64,000 nucleotides of DNA from Paenimyroides ummariense (GTDB taxonomy: Bacteria; Bacteroidota; Bacteroidia; Flavobacteriales; Flavobacteriaceae), in NCBI RefSeq assembly GCF_900115115.1, contig NZ_FOVI01000015.1, positions 1 to 64,000 of the forward strand. The letters are read 5' to 3'. The position numbers and the translations under genes were made by a program. How positions within the stretch are numbered: position 1 is the stretch's first letter; every line of letters starts with the position of its first letter. The notes under the pieces were generated by a model. The model ran no database searches. It was not told the origin of the DNA and was given only the letters and a program-made list of their open reading frames with translations. Below are positions 35,609 to 44,141 of this stretch, piece after piece.

Positions 35609-36460
35609 ATGGCAGCTCCAAAACCTAAAAAATATGTTCGCAAACGTGCACCTAAAAAGAAAAAGGTTGCCGTGTGGAAATGGCATATTTTGGCGTACAC
35701 GATGCTTATTATTGCTTTTTTGATTTTTCATTACCGTGACGGAATCGGTTATTTTGTGACCGATTTATATGAACGAATTTTTAAGAAAGAAGACAGCAAA
35801 GAAGTAACTGTTCACGATTTCCGAGCAATGGAGATTTTAGACAAACACAACGATCATTTGTTTGGATTTGATGTGTCGCATTATCAGTACGATATCGATT
35901 GGAAAGAAATTGATTCGTTATACGGAAAGTTTGCTGTTGATTATGTTTTTTTACGATCTACCATGGGAACCGATGGGGTAGATGCCAAGTTTACGTACAA
36001 TTGGAAAAAAGCCAAAAGCCGATTGTTGGTTCGCGGTGCGTATCATTATTACCGCCCAGACGAAAATAGTACGCAACAAGCACTCAACTTTATTAAAAAT
36101 ACTCCTTTAGAGCCTGGAGATTTTTTTCCGGTGTTGGATATTGAGGAACTTCCAAAAGAACAATCCAAAGAAAAAATGCGCGAAGGATTGAAAAACTGGC
36201 TACTTATCGTAGAAAAACATTACGGCGTAAAACCCATTATTTATTCGGGTGCCAATTTTTACGAACATCATTTAAAGGAACATTTTCCCGAATATAAAAT
36301 CTGGATTGCCAAATACAGTTTGTTCAGCGAAAAAATGAACGACGACTGGCATTTTTGGCAGTTTACCGATAAAGGCACCGTAAACGGTATTGAAACAAAA
36401 GTAGATTTGAATATTTTTAAAGGCGACCGCTACGATTTAAAGCAGTTTGTTATTCAGTAG
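35609..36460 (+). CDS. GH25 lysozyme, membrane-anchored
   Basis: This 283-residue protein begins with a very basic stretch (KPKKYVRKRAPKKKKVAVWK), one helix (about residues 30-47) and then a glycoside hydrolase family 25 domain. Motifs include GFDVSHYQYDIDW with the leading catalytic-site Asp, VDYVFLRSTMGTDG, GAYHYYRPDEN and PVLDIEEL with the acidic pair. The end is FWQFTDKGTVNGIETKVDLNIFKGD. It would hydrolyse the MurNAc-GlcNAc linkage of peptidoglycan outside the inner membrane. It is 12 bases after the oxidoreductase gene. A 21-bp tandem repeat begins just after the stop. Confidence 0.92.
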   Translation: MAAPKPKKYVRKRAPKKKKVAVWKWHILAYTMLIIAFLIFHYRDGIGYFVTDLYERIFKKEDSKEVTVHDFRAMEILDKHNDHLFGFDVSHYQYDIDWKEIDSLYGKFAVDYVFLRSTMGTDGVDAKFTYNWKKAKSRLLVRGAYHYYRPDENSTQQALNFIKNTPLEPGDFFPVLDIEELPKEQSKEKMREGLKNWLLIVEKHYGVKPIIYSGANFYEHHLKEHFPEYKIWIAKYSLFSEKMNDDWHFWQFTDKGTVNGIETKVDLNIFKGDRYDLKQFVIQ

Positions 36461-36471
36461 CTAATCGGATT

Positions 36472-36608
36472 GTGTTTTGTAACACCCAATTTCTATTTTG
36501 TACCACCCGATTTATATTTTGTAGCACCAGATTTACATTTTGTAACACTCGATTTGTATTTTGTAAGACCAGATTTGCGTTTTGTAGCATTCGATTTGTA
36601 TTGCTACA
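36472..36608. repeat. 21-bp tandem repeat array (six units plus degenerate ends)
   Basis: Six units start with TTTTGTA at 36475, 36496, 36517, 36538, 36559 and 36580. Each continues with a variable NCAC/CGATTT-like core. A worn copy (TTGCTACA) follows at 36601. The period is exactly 21 bases, two helical turns and also seven codons, so both strands stay open. Plus-strand translation gives heptads FCxTRFx; the minus strand gives LQNxNRV. It starts right after the lysozyme gene. Confidence 0.85.
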
Positions 36609-36662
36609 TTGTTTAACCGCACAGATTGAAAATCCGTGTTATCGGGTTTCTCTGAACGTTTT

Positions 36663-36773
36663 GGGGCTTTGCGATGGTGGGGCAATCGAAGCACAAATCT
36701 TCAATTCTGCACAAAAGTTGAACCGAAGAACAACCGTTGAACTTTGTAGTTTCGCCCCACTATCGCAAAACCC
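36663..36773. repeat. Long imperfect hairpin at the cassette edge
   Basis: The left arm (36663-36683, containing TTTGCGATGGTGGGGC) pairs with the right arm (36754-36773, GCCCCACTATCGCAAAACCC) with only two mismatches. The inner part (TTGAAC and GTTGAACTTTG segments) is also partly self-complementary. The size and symmetry recall folded recombination sites. It directly abuts an inverted repeat. Confidence 0.8.
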
Positions 36774-37619
36774 TTGTTGGTGGCAGTTTTTTTATTTACA
36801 TTATGTTTTCAAATAAAGTTGCCTCTTCAAATGAAATTTCTTTTGTTATAAAAATATCTTCTATTCTCATAATTCCTTTTATTTTATCAATAACTTGTTC
36901 TGTTTTTTCGCTCAGTTTATTGTTTGGTAAAATTTCCTCATAATAATCAATCGTATTGTGCCATTCGTTCAGGAAGTGCAGGTCTTTCAAATTTTTAAGT
37001 TTGCTAAAAAGTTGGTGATAATTTTCACGAATTATGTGTGAAATCAATTTTTTAGTTCCGTCCATTTTTGCCGTTTCTATATCATTGTAAAGTTGTTTTA
37101 TAGGTCCTGTCATTCCTGGACAAAGATTTGTAAAGTCCCAATCTGAATTTTTTATTGCAGATATTTCGCTGTCGCTCCAAAATGTATCGTTGAGTTCATT
37201 GATATAAAAATTGTCGTTAGATTTCTCAATAATTGAGTAAAAAGGAAAAGGGAAAAGGTTCGATAAATTAAGTACTTGTTTATCAGTTGCATTTGAAGGT
37301 AGCCAAGTTTCAGTTTTGAAGTCTAATTGAAATTCTTGTAGATAAAATACAGATATTTTCTCAAGTAATTCTATATCTTTTGTATAATCGTTATTTGAAA
37401 AAATAAAGTCCTTTATATTGGGATTGATATTTCTTAAAAAATCAATAGTCAGCTCATTAACTTCACTTTCAGCTTCTGAAACAGAGGAAAACTTGTCAAT
37501 CAGTTGTCCAAAGCCACCATATTTGTATCCATCTCCTTCCCAAAATAAGTATGATTTTCGTATTATTATTTCCATAGTATAGTTGTTTAAGCGGTCGGTA
37601 TAAAATTGCCACCAACAAG
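36773..37619. mobile_element. Possible gene cassette bounded by 13-bp inverted repeats
   Basis: CTTGTTGGTGGCA (36773-36785) recurs exactly inverted as TGCCACCAACAAG (37607-37619). The pair encloses one gene of unknown function, and no transposase or integrase is present. The hairpin at 36663-36773 touches the left repeat. The arrangement looks like a non-autonomous cassette or MITE-like carrier. The mechanism is inference. Confidence 0.5.
36796..37575 (-). CDS. Hypothetical protein, 259 residues, in the cassette
   Basis: I do not recognise a family. The product is soluble, acidic and rich in Asn, Ile and Lys. It begins MEIIIRKSYLFWEGDGYKYGGFGQLIDKF, with a mostly helical remainder and an aromatic middle (NELNDTFWSDSEISAIKNSDWDF). 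The open frame reaches 37632, but that would translate the inverted repeat, so the ATG at 37575 is chosen. The base composition is more AT-rich than the flanking lysozyme and permease genes, which suggests recent acquisition. It is alone inside the inverted repeats. By analogy with other single-gene cassettes it might be an immunity or stress protein, but nothing in the sequence shows this. Confidence 0.65.
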   Translation of the reverse strand: MEIIIRKSYLFWEGDGYKYGGFGQLIDKFSSVSEAESEVNELTIDFLRNINPNIKDFIFSNNDYTKDIELLEKISVFYLQEFQLDFKTETWLPSNATDKQVLNLSNLFPFPFYSIIEKSNDNFYINELNDTFWSDSEISAIKNSDWDFTNLCPGMTGPIKQLYNDIETAKMDGTKKLISHIIRENYHQLFSKLKNLKDLHFLNEWHNTIDYYEEILPNNKLSEKTEQVIDKIKGIMRIEDIFITKEISFEEATLFENIM

Positions 37620-37753
37620 TAAATATACGCAATTACCTTTTTTTACAATAAAAACTTCATATAACCTTAAAAAAAACAGCATGTTAATGCGATGAATGTA
37701 TTGTTATTTCGAATAACTTCGGTTTTTGTATAAATTTACGAATATTTCATATT

Positions 37754-38857
37754 CTACCCCTTCACATCCAAGGCATCACGCAACGCATTACCAATCATCA
37801 TAAAAGCAACTACTACCAAACACATTGCCAAGCCGGGAATTAACGCCAAATGCGGTTTTCCTAAAATAATGTAGTTGTAGTGTTCTTTAATCATGCCGCC
37901 CCAGCTTGGTACAGGTACTTGTGCACCCAAACCTAAAAAGCTTAAACCACTTTCTACTAAAATTGCCGAAGCAAAATTGGCTGCCGAAATAACAATAACC
38001 GGAGCCATGATATTTGGTATAATATGTTTAAAAATAATGCGTAGATCCGAAAATCCTAAAGCACGTGCTGCGGTTACATACTGCATTTGTTTTACGCTTA
38101 ACACCTGTCCGCGAACTACTCGAGCAACTTCAACCCACATGGTTAAACCAACGGCAATGAATACCTGCCAAAATCCTTTTCCTAATGCCAAGGTTATGGC
38201 AATCACAAGCAAAAGGGTAGGGATAGACCATATTACGTTTATCAGCCACAGAATAAAAGCATCGGTTTTTCCGCCAAAATAGCCGGCAAGTGCGCCCAGT
38301 GTAATACCAATGATTAATGAAATAAACACAGCTACAAAACCAATTGCCAGCGAAACGCGTGCGCCAACCAGTAATCGACTTAAATAATCGCGCCCCTGAT
38401 TATCGGTTCCTAACAGATATTTTTTTGTTTTAATGTGGTTTTCTTCTATCGATTTTTCATCCGCTTCGGGAAATACATTAGTAAGCAGGTATTTGGTTTG
38501 TGAAGTAGATGGATCAACCGAAAATTCATTGTAATAAAGGGTGTCGCCTTTAAAAGTGTAAGATAAAATAGGAATAAACTGTTCTTTAATTTCTTTGCCC
38601 GTAAAATAATCAAAAACCGATGTTTTGTTTTTATTGCCCAACGGAATGTTTATTGTTTTAACGGTAAAACCTGGTTTTTGCGTACTTATAGAAACATCGC
38701 CGTTGTTTGCATTTACGGTATTGTCGGGCGCTAAAATATAGGCACCTAATGCAGACAAACTTAAAACCACGATAAAGACTAATGAAAAAACGCCCCAAGA
38801 ATTTCTTTTAAATTTTTGGAGCGCCTTTTTATTTGCCGAAACAAATTTTTTAAACAC
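37754..38857 (-). CDS. ABC transporter permease, OppC/DppC type
   Basis: This 367-residue inner-membrane permease has an N-terminal helix (about 23-45), a periplasmic segment of about 95 residues, then five helices. The binding-protein-dependent transport motif is GTDNQGRDYLSRLLVGARVSL, and the EAA loop is AARALGFSDLRIIFKHIIPN. It resembles the second permease of peptide/nickel importers. The partner permease, ATPase and binding protein are not in this window. The long N-terminal insert is typical of the lone Bacteroidetes version. Confidence 0.9.
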   Translation of the reverse strand: MFKKFVSANKKALQKFKRNSWGVFSLVFIVVLSLSALGAYILAPDNTVNANNGDVSISTQKPGFTVKTINIPLGNKNKTSVFDYFTGKEIKEQFIPILSYTFKGDTLYYNEFSVDPSTSQTKYLLTNVFPEADEKSIEENHIKTKKYLLGTDNQGRDYLSRLLVGARVSLAIGFVAVFISLIIGITLGALAGYFGGKTDAFILWLINVIWSIPTLLLVIAITLALGKGFWQVFIAVGLTMWVEVARVVRGQVLSVKQMQYVTAARALGFSDLRIIFKHIIPNIMAPVIVISAANFASAILVESGLSFLGLGAQVPVPSWGGMIKEHYNYIILGKPHLALIPGLAMCLVVVAFMMIGNALRDALDVKG

Positions 38858-38898
38858 TTTTTTATTTTTTAAATGACAATCATTAGTTATGTCTTATT

Positions 38899-38942
38899 AG
38901 TTCTCGATACTTCGGCGGGCTCAGCAACCACAAGCTCGAACA
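38899..38942. repeat. Dispersed inverted-repeat element (TTCGAGCTTGT family)
   Basis: This segment begins GTTCTCGATACTTCGGCGGG and ends CAACCACAAGCTCGAAC. Its reverse complement starts GTTCGAGCTTGTGG and ends TATCGAGAAC. It shares its ends with the repeats at 61814-61914 and is related to those at 58745-58884. It lies between the OppC-like and protease genes. Confidence 0.65.
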
Positions 38943-38955
38943 GATGCCCTAAATA

Positions 38956-41103
38956 TTACTTTACTAAATTAGTTGTTGAACCAATTTTGAATTTACTTGC
39001 TTTTATATCTTGCAAAACATTTACGGCTTCTTCTACATAAACATCGTTGTTCAGGCTTTTAAACCAGCGTTTGCGTTTGTTTTGCAGCACGGTATCGTTT
39101 TTAATCAACGCTTCATCGTGCGGTAATGATGTAAATGCCAAACTGTTTTTATAATCTTTCAACACATTGAAACGTTTTGATTGTTCTTCTAACTGTTTCG
39201 ATTTTGCCAAATACTCGTTATATTCCAACGGAAAGGTATTATCGTCTTGTTGTGATTTTACCCACTTCGCACTTTCGTCAATCAGTTTAAATTGAGCATT
39301 CGCAGCTACACGCTTTTTACTTTTGTCTTTTACCGGAGCAAAATTATAGTCGAAAACGTTGTACTTTGCTTTTGCGATTTTATCCCACTCCATTGCATTT
39401 TCGTTGTCGCGCTCGCCTGTATCAACATATAGGAAACGATCTGGTAGAACCAAATCACTTTCTACACCTTTTAATTGGGTTGACCCCCCGTTAACTCGGT
39501 AAAATTTCTGACTTGTGAATTTCATAGCTCCTAAATCGCCGATTTTTTTATTTCCGAAACGGTTTAAATCCAATAAATTTTGAACGGTTCCTTTTCCAAA
39601 TGAATGTTTCGATCCTAAAATCAACCCACGGTTATAATCTTGAATGGCAGCTGCAAAAATTTCAGAAGCCGAAGCCGAATAATTGTTCACTAAAACCACC
39701 AACGGTCCTGTCCATTGCGTTTTGTTGTCGCGATCGTATAACACATCGCTTTCGCCCGATTTTGCTTTTACCTGTACAACTGGTCCTTGCGGAATAAACA
39801 AACCAACCATATCAACAACTGTTTGCAGTGATCCACCGCCGTTGTTACGTAAATCTACAATGATTCCTTCTACCTTTTGTTCTTTAAGATATTCCACTTC
39901 TTTGGCAACATCTTTAAAGGCATCGCGACCGTCACGGTTTTCAAAGCTAATGTAGAATTTAGGTAAATGAATAATTCCGAATTTCCCCTCAGGCGTATCG
40001 ATAACCGATGATTTTGCAAAGGTTTCTTCAATTTCGAATTTATCACGAACAATAGCAATCACTTTTACATTTCCGTCAGCTTTTTTAACGGTCAATTTAA
40101 CGGTAGTGCCTTTTTTACCTTTAATCATTTTAACCACCTTTTCTAATCGCATACCTGCAATATCAACCGGTTGTTCATCGCCTTGGGCTACTTTTAAAAT
40201 AATATCGCCGTTTTCTAGTTCGCCTTGTTTCATGGCAGGTCCGCCCGGTATCACTTCTGTAATTTCTGTATTCTGATCTTTTTTACGAAGCTGTGCGCCA
40301 ATTCCTTCCATAGAACCCGCCATGCTTTCGTCGAATTTCTGTTTATCGTCCGGAGCCAAATAGTTCGTATGTGGATCAAACTGCTCTAAAAGCGTGTTAA
40401 TGTAAACCGATAACCATTCTTCACGAGAAATCTCTTCGAAAAATTCAAAAAACTCGTTCAATGATTTTAAAGTTATTTCGCGCGATTCTTTTTCCAATTC
40501 GGCAAAATCTTTTTTAGGTTCTTTACCAATAGAATCTTTTTCTTGAAGTTTTAGTTTATCTTCGATACCCGAAAGTACGTTCAACTTCAATTGTTTGCGC
40601 CAGCGTTCTTTAAGCTCTTCTTTGTTTTTAGCCCATGGTTGTTTTTCGTAATCGGTATCAATTGATTCCTTAACGGTAAAATCTATAGGCTTTGCCAAAA
40701 TTTCCTTGTAATACGCTTTTGCCTCTTGAATTCTGGTTTGCAACATCGGATAACTTTCGTTAAAAAAGTTAATGCGTTGTTCTTTGAATTCCTCATCTAT
40801 CAAGGTTTTGTATTTGTTCAACCCGTCAACGTCAGATTGCAATAAATAACGTTTGTTTCCGTCAATTACCTTTAAATAGTTGGTATATACTTTTTCCGAA
40901 AAAGCATCGTTAATATCGGCAGGTTTATAATGCGCATTGGTAAGCACAAAATTTAAAACCCCCATTAAAAACGCTTCTTTTTCAGGATCGGGATCAGCCG
41001 ATTTTTTAAAAGGAATAAAACTCCATAATACTGCAGCAAGTGCCACAACAAGTATCAATACTTTATAATTTCTCTTCATAAATTGCCAAATAGCAGTCAT
41101 CAA
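38956..41103 (-). CDS. prc: Carboxy-terminal processing protease (S41A, Tsp/Prc-like)
   Basis: This 715-residue envelope protease starts with a signal anchor (YKVLILVVALAAVLWSFIPF). A helical N-terminal domain and a PDZ domain follow (about 240-330, GIGAQLRKKDQNTEITEVIPGGPA). The S41 core has VDLRNNGGGSL, the catalytic Ser in NNYSASASEIFAAAIQDY and the catalytic Lys in GSKHSFGKGTVQ. A C-terminal DUF3340-type region completes it. The family removes C-terminal residues or degrades tail-marked envelope proteins. Two starts are possible (41103, or MKRNYK at 41079). The longer one resembles relatives and is kept. Confidence 0.93.
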   Translation of the reverse strand: MMTAIWQFMKRNYKVLILVVALAAVLWSFIPFKKSADPDPEKEAFLMGVLNFVLTNAHYKPADINDAFSEKVYTNYLKVIDGNKRYLLQSDVDGLNKYKTLIDEEFKEQRINFFNESYPMLQTRIQEAKAYYKEILAKPIDFTVKESIDTDYEKQPWAKNKEELKERWRKQLKLNVLSGIEDKLKLQEKDSIGKEPKKDFAELEKESREITLKSLNEFFEFFEEISREEWLSVYINTLLEQFDPHTNYLAPDDKQKFDESMAGSMEGIGAQLRKKDQNTEITEVIPGGPAMKQGELENGDIILKVAQGDEQPVDIAGMRLEKVVKMIKGKKGTTVKLTVKKADGNVKVIAIVRDKFEIEETFAKSSVIDTPEGKFGIIHLPKFYISFENRDGRDAFKDVAKEVEYLKEQKVEGIIVDLRNNGGGSLQTVVDMVGLFIPQGPVVQVKAKSGESDVLYDRDNKTQWTGPLVVLVNNYSASASEIFAAAIQDYNRGLILGSKHSFGKGTVQNLLDLNRFGNKKIGDLGAMKFTSQKFYRVNGGSTQLKGVESDLVLPDRFLYVDTGERDNENAMEWDKIAKAKYNVFDYNFAPVKDKSKKRVAANAQFKLIDESAKWVKSQQDDNTFPLEYNEYLAKSKQLEEQSKRFNVLKDYKNSLAFTSLPHDEALIKNDTVLQNKRKRWFKSLNNDVYVEEAVNVLQDIKASKFKIGSTTNLVK

Positions 41104-41248
41104 ATAATTTTCAACTAAAGTAACTAAATTCTTATTACAAAAACTATTAAAGATTAAATAAAATTTTGTTAACTGTTTTAAGCAGCTACTCGTTTTAAAG
41201 GCTTTTTTAATTAAAATGATTACTTTTACGGGAACAAAAGTTTTTTTT

Positions 41249-42016
41249 ATGAAAAAGCCATTGATTTTAGTAACGAACGACGACGGAATTACCGCTCCGG
41301 GGATTCGTACTTTAATTAGTATTATGAAAGAAATTGGTCAGGTGGTTGTAGTAGCACCAGATAGTCCGCAATCGGGCACGGGGCACGCCATTACCGTTAA
41401 CAATACGTTGTTTTTAGAGCAGGTTTATATTGATAAAGACGAAATTAAAGAATTCGCTTGTTCAGGAACGCCTGTAGATTGTGTGAAAATTGCCATTGAC
41501 CAGATCATTAAAGCAAAACCTGATATTTGTGTTTCGGGGATTAATCACGGATCTAATTCGGCTTCGAACGTAATCTATTCAGGAACTATGTCTGCGGCAG
41601 TAGAAGCTGGTATGAGTGGAATTCCCGCACTTGGTTTTTCTTTGGCAGATTTCAGTTGGAACGCCGATTTTGAACCAATCAAGAAATTCGTAAAGCAAAT
41701 TACCGAAGAAACCCTTAAAAACGGTTTGCCCGAAGGTGTGGTGTTGAATGTGAATTTCCCTAAACTGGCAGAAAAAAACATTAAAGGAATTAAAATATGC
41801 CGACAGGCAAAAGCTACGTGGGTTGAAAAGTTCGATGAACGCACCAATCCGCACGGGAAAAAATATTATTGGCTAACCGGAACTTTTGTAAATCACGACA
41901 AAGGCGAAGATACCGATGAATGGGCACTTGCCAATGGATATATTTCTGTTGTGCCTGTGCAGTACGATTTAACTGCTTACCACGCAGTACAACAACTTAA
42001 TACATGGGATTTGTAA
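41249..42016 (+). CDS. surE: 5'/3'-nucleotidase SurE
   Basis: This 255-residue metal-dependent nucleoside monophosphate phosphatase has the signature start LILVTNDDGITAPGI (two Asp metal ligands), SPQSGTGHAIT, SGTPVDCVK and GINHGSNSASNVIYSGTMSAAVEA. It recycles nucleotides in the cytosol under stress. The frame runs up to 41216, but the conserved part begins at MKKPLILVTNDDG (41249). Its stop overlaps the next ATG (TAATG), so translation is coupled to the small membrane protein and then lpxB. Confidence 0.96.
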   Translation: MKKPLILVTNDDGITAPGIRTLISIMKEIGQVVVVAPDSPQSGTGHAITVNNTLFLEQVYIDKDEIKEFACSGTPVDCVKIAIDQIIKAKPDICVSGINHGSNSASNVIYSGTMSAAVEAGMSGIPALGFSLADFSWNADFEPIKKFVKQITEETLKNGLPEGVVLNVNFPKLAEKNIKGIKICRQAKATWVEKFDERTNPHGKKYYWLTGTFVNHDKGEDTDEWALANGYISVVPVQYDLTAYHAVQQLNTWDL

Positions 42017-42291
42017 TGGATCGATTTTTAAAATTTTTATTAGGAACTTTTTGCGCATTGGCAATTTCGTTTGTATGCGGGTGCGTTTTGTTTTATCTGT
42101 TTACAAAGATGAATCCTTTAGATGGCGGTTTGATCTTTAAAATGACCGATGTATCAACCAAAGCCTTTTCATTGGGATCAATCCCTAATATCGGTTTGTT
42201 TTATCTGTTTTTAAACCGCGAAAATTATTTTAGCGCACGTGGCGTTATTTTCTCGTTTATACTAATTGCCTTCTACATTATTTTTAGTTAA
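42016..42291 (+). CDS. Small membrane protein between surE and lpxB
   Basis: This 91-residue protein has helices at about 6-30 (FLLGTFCALAISFVCGCVLFYLF), a possible one around 55-66, and a C-terminal one (GVIFSFILIAFYIIFS). The frame also has an ATG at 42004, but the ATG at 42016 overlaps the surE stop by one base. Its own stop overlaps the lpxB start the same way (TAATG). This tight coupling on both sides argues for a real gene linked to lipid A synthesis or surE. I cannot name a function. Confidence 0.72.
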   Translation: MDRFLKFLLGTFCALAISFVCGCVLFYLFTKMNPLDGGLIFKMTDVSTKAFSLGSIPNIGLFYLFLNRENYFSARGVIFSFILIAFYIIFS

Positions 42292-43409
42292 TGAAATATT
42301 ACATTATAGCCGGCGAAGCTTCGGGCGATTTGCACGGAGCCAATTTAATGAAAGCGCTTTTCAAAGAAGAACCCAATGCTGAAGTACGTTTTTGGGGCGG
42401 CGAATTAATGCAGCAGGTTGGCGGTACGTTGGTAAAACACTATAAAGATCTGGCTTTTATGGGCTTTGCAGAAGTTGTAGCAAACCTTAGAACCATTTTT
42501 AAGAATATCGATTTTTGTAAGAAGGATATTAAAGCCTTTAACCCTGATATAATTATTTTTATTGATTATCCCGGTTTTAACATGCGCATTGCTAAATGGG
42601 CAAAGAACGAAGGTTTTGATACACATTATTATATTTCGCCACAAATTTGGGCTTGGAAAGAAGGTAGAATTAAAGCGATAAAACGCGATGTAAACCAAAT
42701 GTACACTATTCTTCCTTTCGAAAAAGATTTTTACGAAAACAAACATAATTATCCTGTGCATTATGTTGGGCATCCGTTGCTGGATGCTATTGAAACCTTT
42801 AAGAAAAATCAGTCAATAGATTTTAAAGAGGTTTATGGTTTGGATGATCGACCAATAATTGCCTTGTTGCCTGGAAGCCGTAAACAGGAAATTTCAAAAC
42901 TGCTTACCGAAATGTTGCGTATTGTTGATTCATATCCGCAGTTTCAATTTATTATTGCAGGCGCACCAAGTTTAAATGCCGATTTTTATCAGCCATTCAT
43001 CAAACAAGAAAATGTGCAGTTAATCTTGAACGATACCTATAATTTGTTGAACAATGCATACGCTGCCATAGTAACATCGGGCACGGCAACACTGGAAACA
43101 GCCTTGTTTAATGTGCCGCAGGTGGTGGTTTATAAGGGAAATGAAATATCGTATCAAATAGCAAAACGAGTTATCAAATTAAAGTATATTTCGTTGGTAA
43201 ATTTAATTATGGATGAACCAATTGTTACTGAATTGATCCAAAAAGAATGTAATACAGCGAACATTAAAAAAGAATTCGATAAAGTTATCAACAATTCCGA
43301 TCGGTCTAAAATGCTTGCAAAGTACCATGAACTAAGTGAATTGTTAGGCGGTGGTGGTGCAAGTGAGCGAGTTATCAACATAATTAAGAAAACTTTAAGA
43401 ACTTTTTAG
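42291..43409 (+). CDS. lpxB: Lipid-A-disaccharide synthase
   Basis: This 372-residue GT19-type glycosyltransferase joins UDP-2,3-diacylglucosamine to lipid X to form the lipid A disaccharide at the inner-membrane face. Motifs include YIIAGEASGDLHGANLMKAL at the start, GFAEVVANL, DYPGFNMRIAKWAK, YYISPQIWAWKEGRIKAIK, VGHPLLDAI, LLPGSRKQEISKLL and TSGTATLETAL. Length is normal. It is translationally coupled to the preceding small membrane protein. Confidence 0.97.
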   Translation: MKYYIIAGEASGDLHGANLMKALFKEEPNAEVRFWGGELMQQVGGTLVKHYKDLAFMGFAEVVANLRTIFKNIDFCKKDIKAFNPDIIIFIDYPGFNMRIAKWAKNEGFDTHYYISPQIWAWKEGRIKAIKRDVNQMYTILPFEKDFYENKHNYPVHYVGHPLLDAIETFKKNQSIDFKEVYGLDDRPIIALLPGSRKQEISKLLTEMLRIVDSYPQFQFIIAGAPSLNADFYQPFIKQENVQLILNDTYNLLNNAYAAIVTSGTATLETALFNVPQVVVYKGNEISYQIAKRVIKLKYISLVNLIMDEPIVTELIQKECNTANIKKEFDKVINNSDRSKMLAKYHELSELLGGGGASERVINIIKKTLRTF

Positions 43410-43433
43410 GAAGTTTAAGAAAATTAAAAAACC

Positions 43434-43441
43434 TATATTTG
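43434..43441 (+). promoter_or_regulatory. -7 box for the NlpC/P60 gene
   Basis: TATATTTG matches the consensus exactly, 49 bases before the ATG at 43491. No clear -33 box was found. Confidence 0.45.
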
Positions 43442-43490
43442 TGTTATACCAAAGCAAAAGATTATAAATTCTATTTCAAAATATTAATTA

Positions 43491-44102
43491 ATGAAAAATT
43501 TAGCTTTAACGTTAGTAACTTTGTTTACTGTATGTTTAAGCACAGAAGTTGTGGCGCAAAGCAAAAAAACTACTGTGACAACTACATCAAAGATTCAGAA
43601 AGCAAAGGAAGAGGCTACAATTGCCAGCATTAATAAACAAATGAACGCAATTGATGATCAGTTAGACAATAAAACGTCTAAAAAAGCTGAAAAAACCAAC
43701 TACTGCTATTTAACCGAACAATTGCTTAACGTAGCAAACGATTATCAGGGAATACGTTACCAATGGGGTGGAATGTCTCGATCAGGCATGGATTGTTCAG
43801 GTTTTGTAAAAAATGCATTCAACCAGTTTAATATCGATTTACCAAGAACTTCAAAAGAAATGGCATCACGTGGTGAACGCGTTTCTTCTGCAGAAGCTAA
43901 ACCGGGCGACTTGATTTTCTTTAAAAACGGTGGTTCTAGAGTAATAAATCACGTGGGAATTGTAATTGAAGTAAATGGAGACGATATTAAGTTTATCCAC
44001 TCTGCAACATCTAAAGGTGTTTCAATCAATTCAACAAAAGAAGCGTATTATAGTAGAGGGTTTGTACAAATAAACCGCGTTTACGACAGACAAGTATTAT
44101 AG
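43491..44102 (+). CDS. NlpC/P60 family (C40) cell-wall hydrolase
   Basis: This 203-residue exported protein has a signal peptide (MKNLALTLVTLFTVCLSTEVVAQ), a Lys/Thr-rich linker and a C-terminal NlpC/P60 domain. The catalytic Cys102 is in GMDCSGFVKNAF, His154 in VINHVGIVIE, and the third polar residue is probably His170 in KFIHSATSKG. It should cleave gamma-D-Glu-diaminopimelate bonds in peptidoglycan stem peptides, acting as an endopeptidase during wall growth. It stands alone with its own -7 box. Confidence 0.93.
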   Translation: MKNLALTLVTLFTVCLSTEVVAQSKKTTVTTTSKIQKAKEEATIASINKQMNAIDDQLDNKTSKKAEKTNYCYLTEQLLNVANDYQGIRYQWGGMSRSGMDCSGFVKNAFNQFNIDLPRTSKEMASRGERVSSAEAKPGDLIFFKNGGSRVINHVGIVIEVNGDDIKFIHSATSKGVSINSTKEAYYSRGFVQINRVYDRQVL

Positions 44103-44141
44103 TTAGTTATTTAATATTCAAATTTTCATATCTTTATTCTT

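Larger units (their letters stand above)
36461..36795. other. Gene-free stretch with repeat array and long hairpin
   Basis: The 335 bases between the lysozyme gene and the cassette gene contain the 21-bp array (36472-36608), about 50 bases without a recognised feature, and a long imperfect hairpin (36663-36773). No promoter consensus was found. A 114-codon plus-strand frame crosses this stretch but is judged not to be a gene. Confidence 0.6.

Noticed and set aside
36472..36608. The tandem array as a CRISPR.
   Set aside because: The units abut with no unique spacers and are only 21 bases long, and no cas gene is present.
36472..36816. 114-codon plus-strand frame with FCxTRFx heptads.
   Set aside because: The open frame is a by-product of the 21-bp period. 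It runs through the hairpin and inverted repeat and has no promoter.
41575..41854. Two antisense frames in surE.
   Set aside because: They are shadows of a highly conserved gene.
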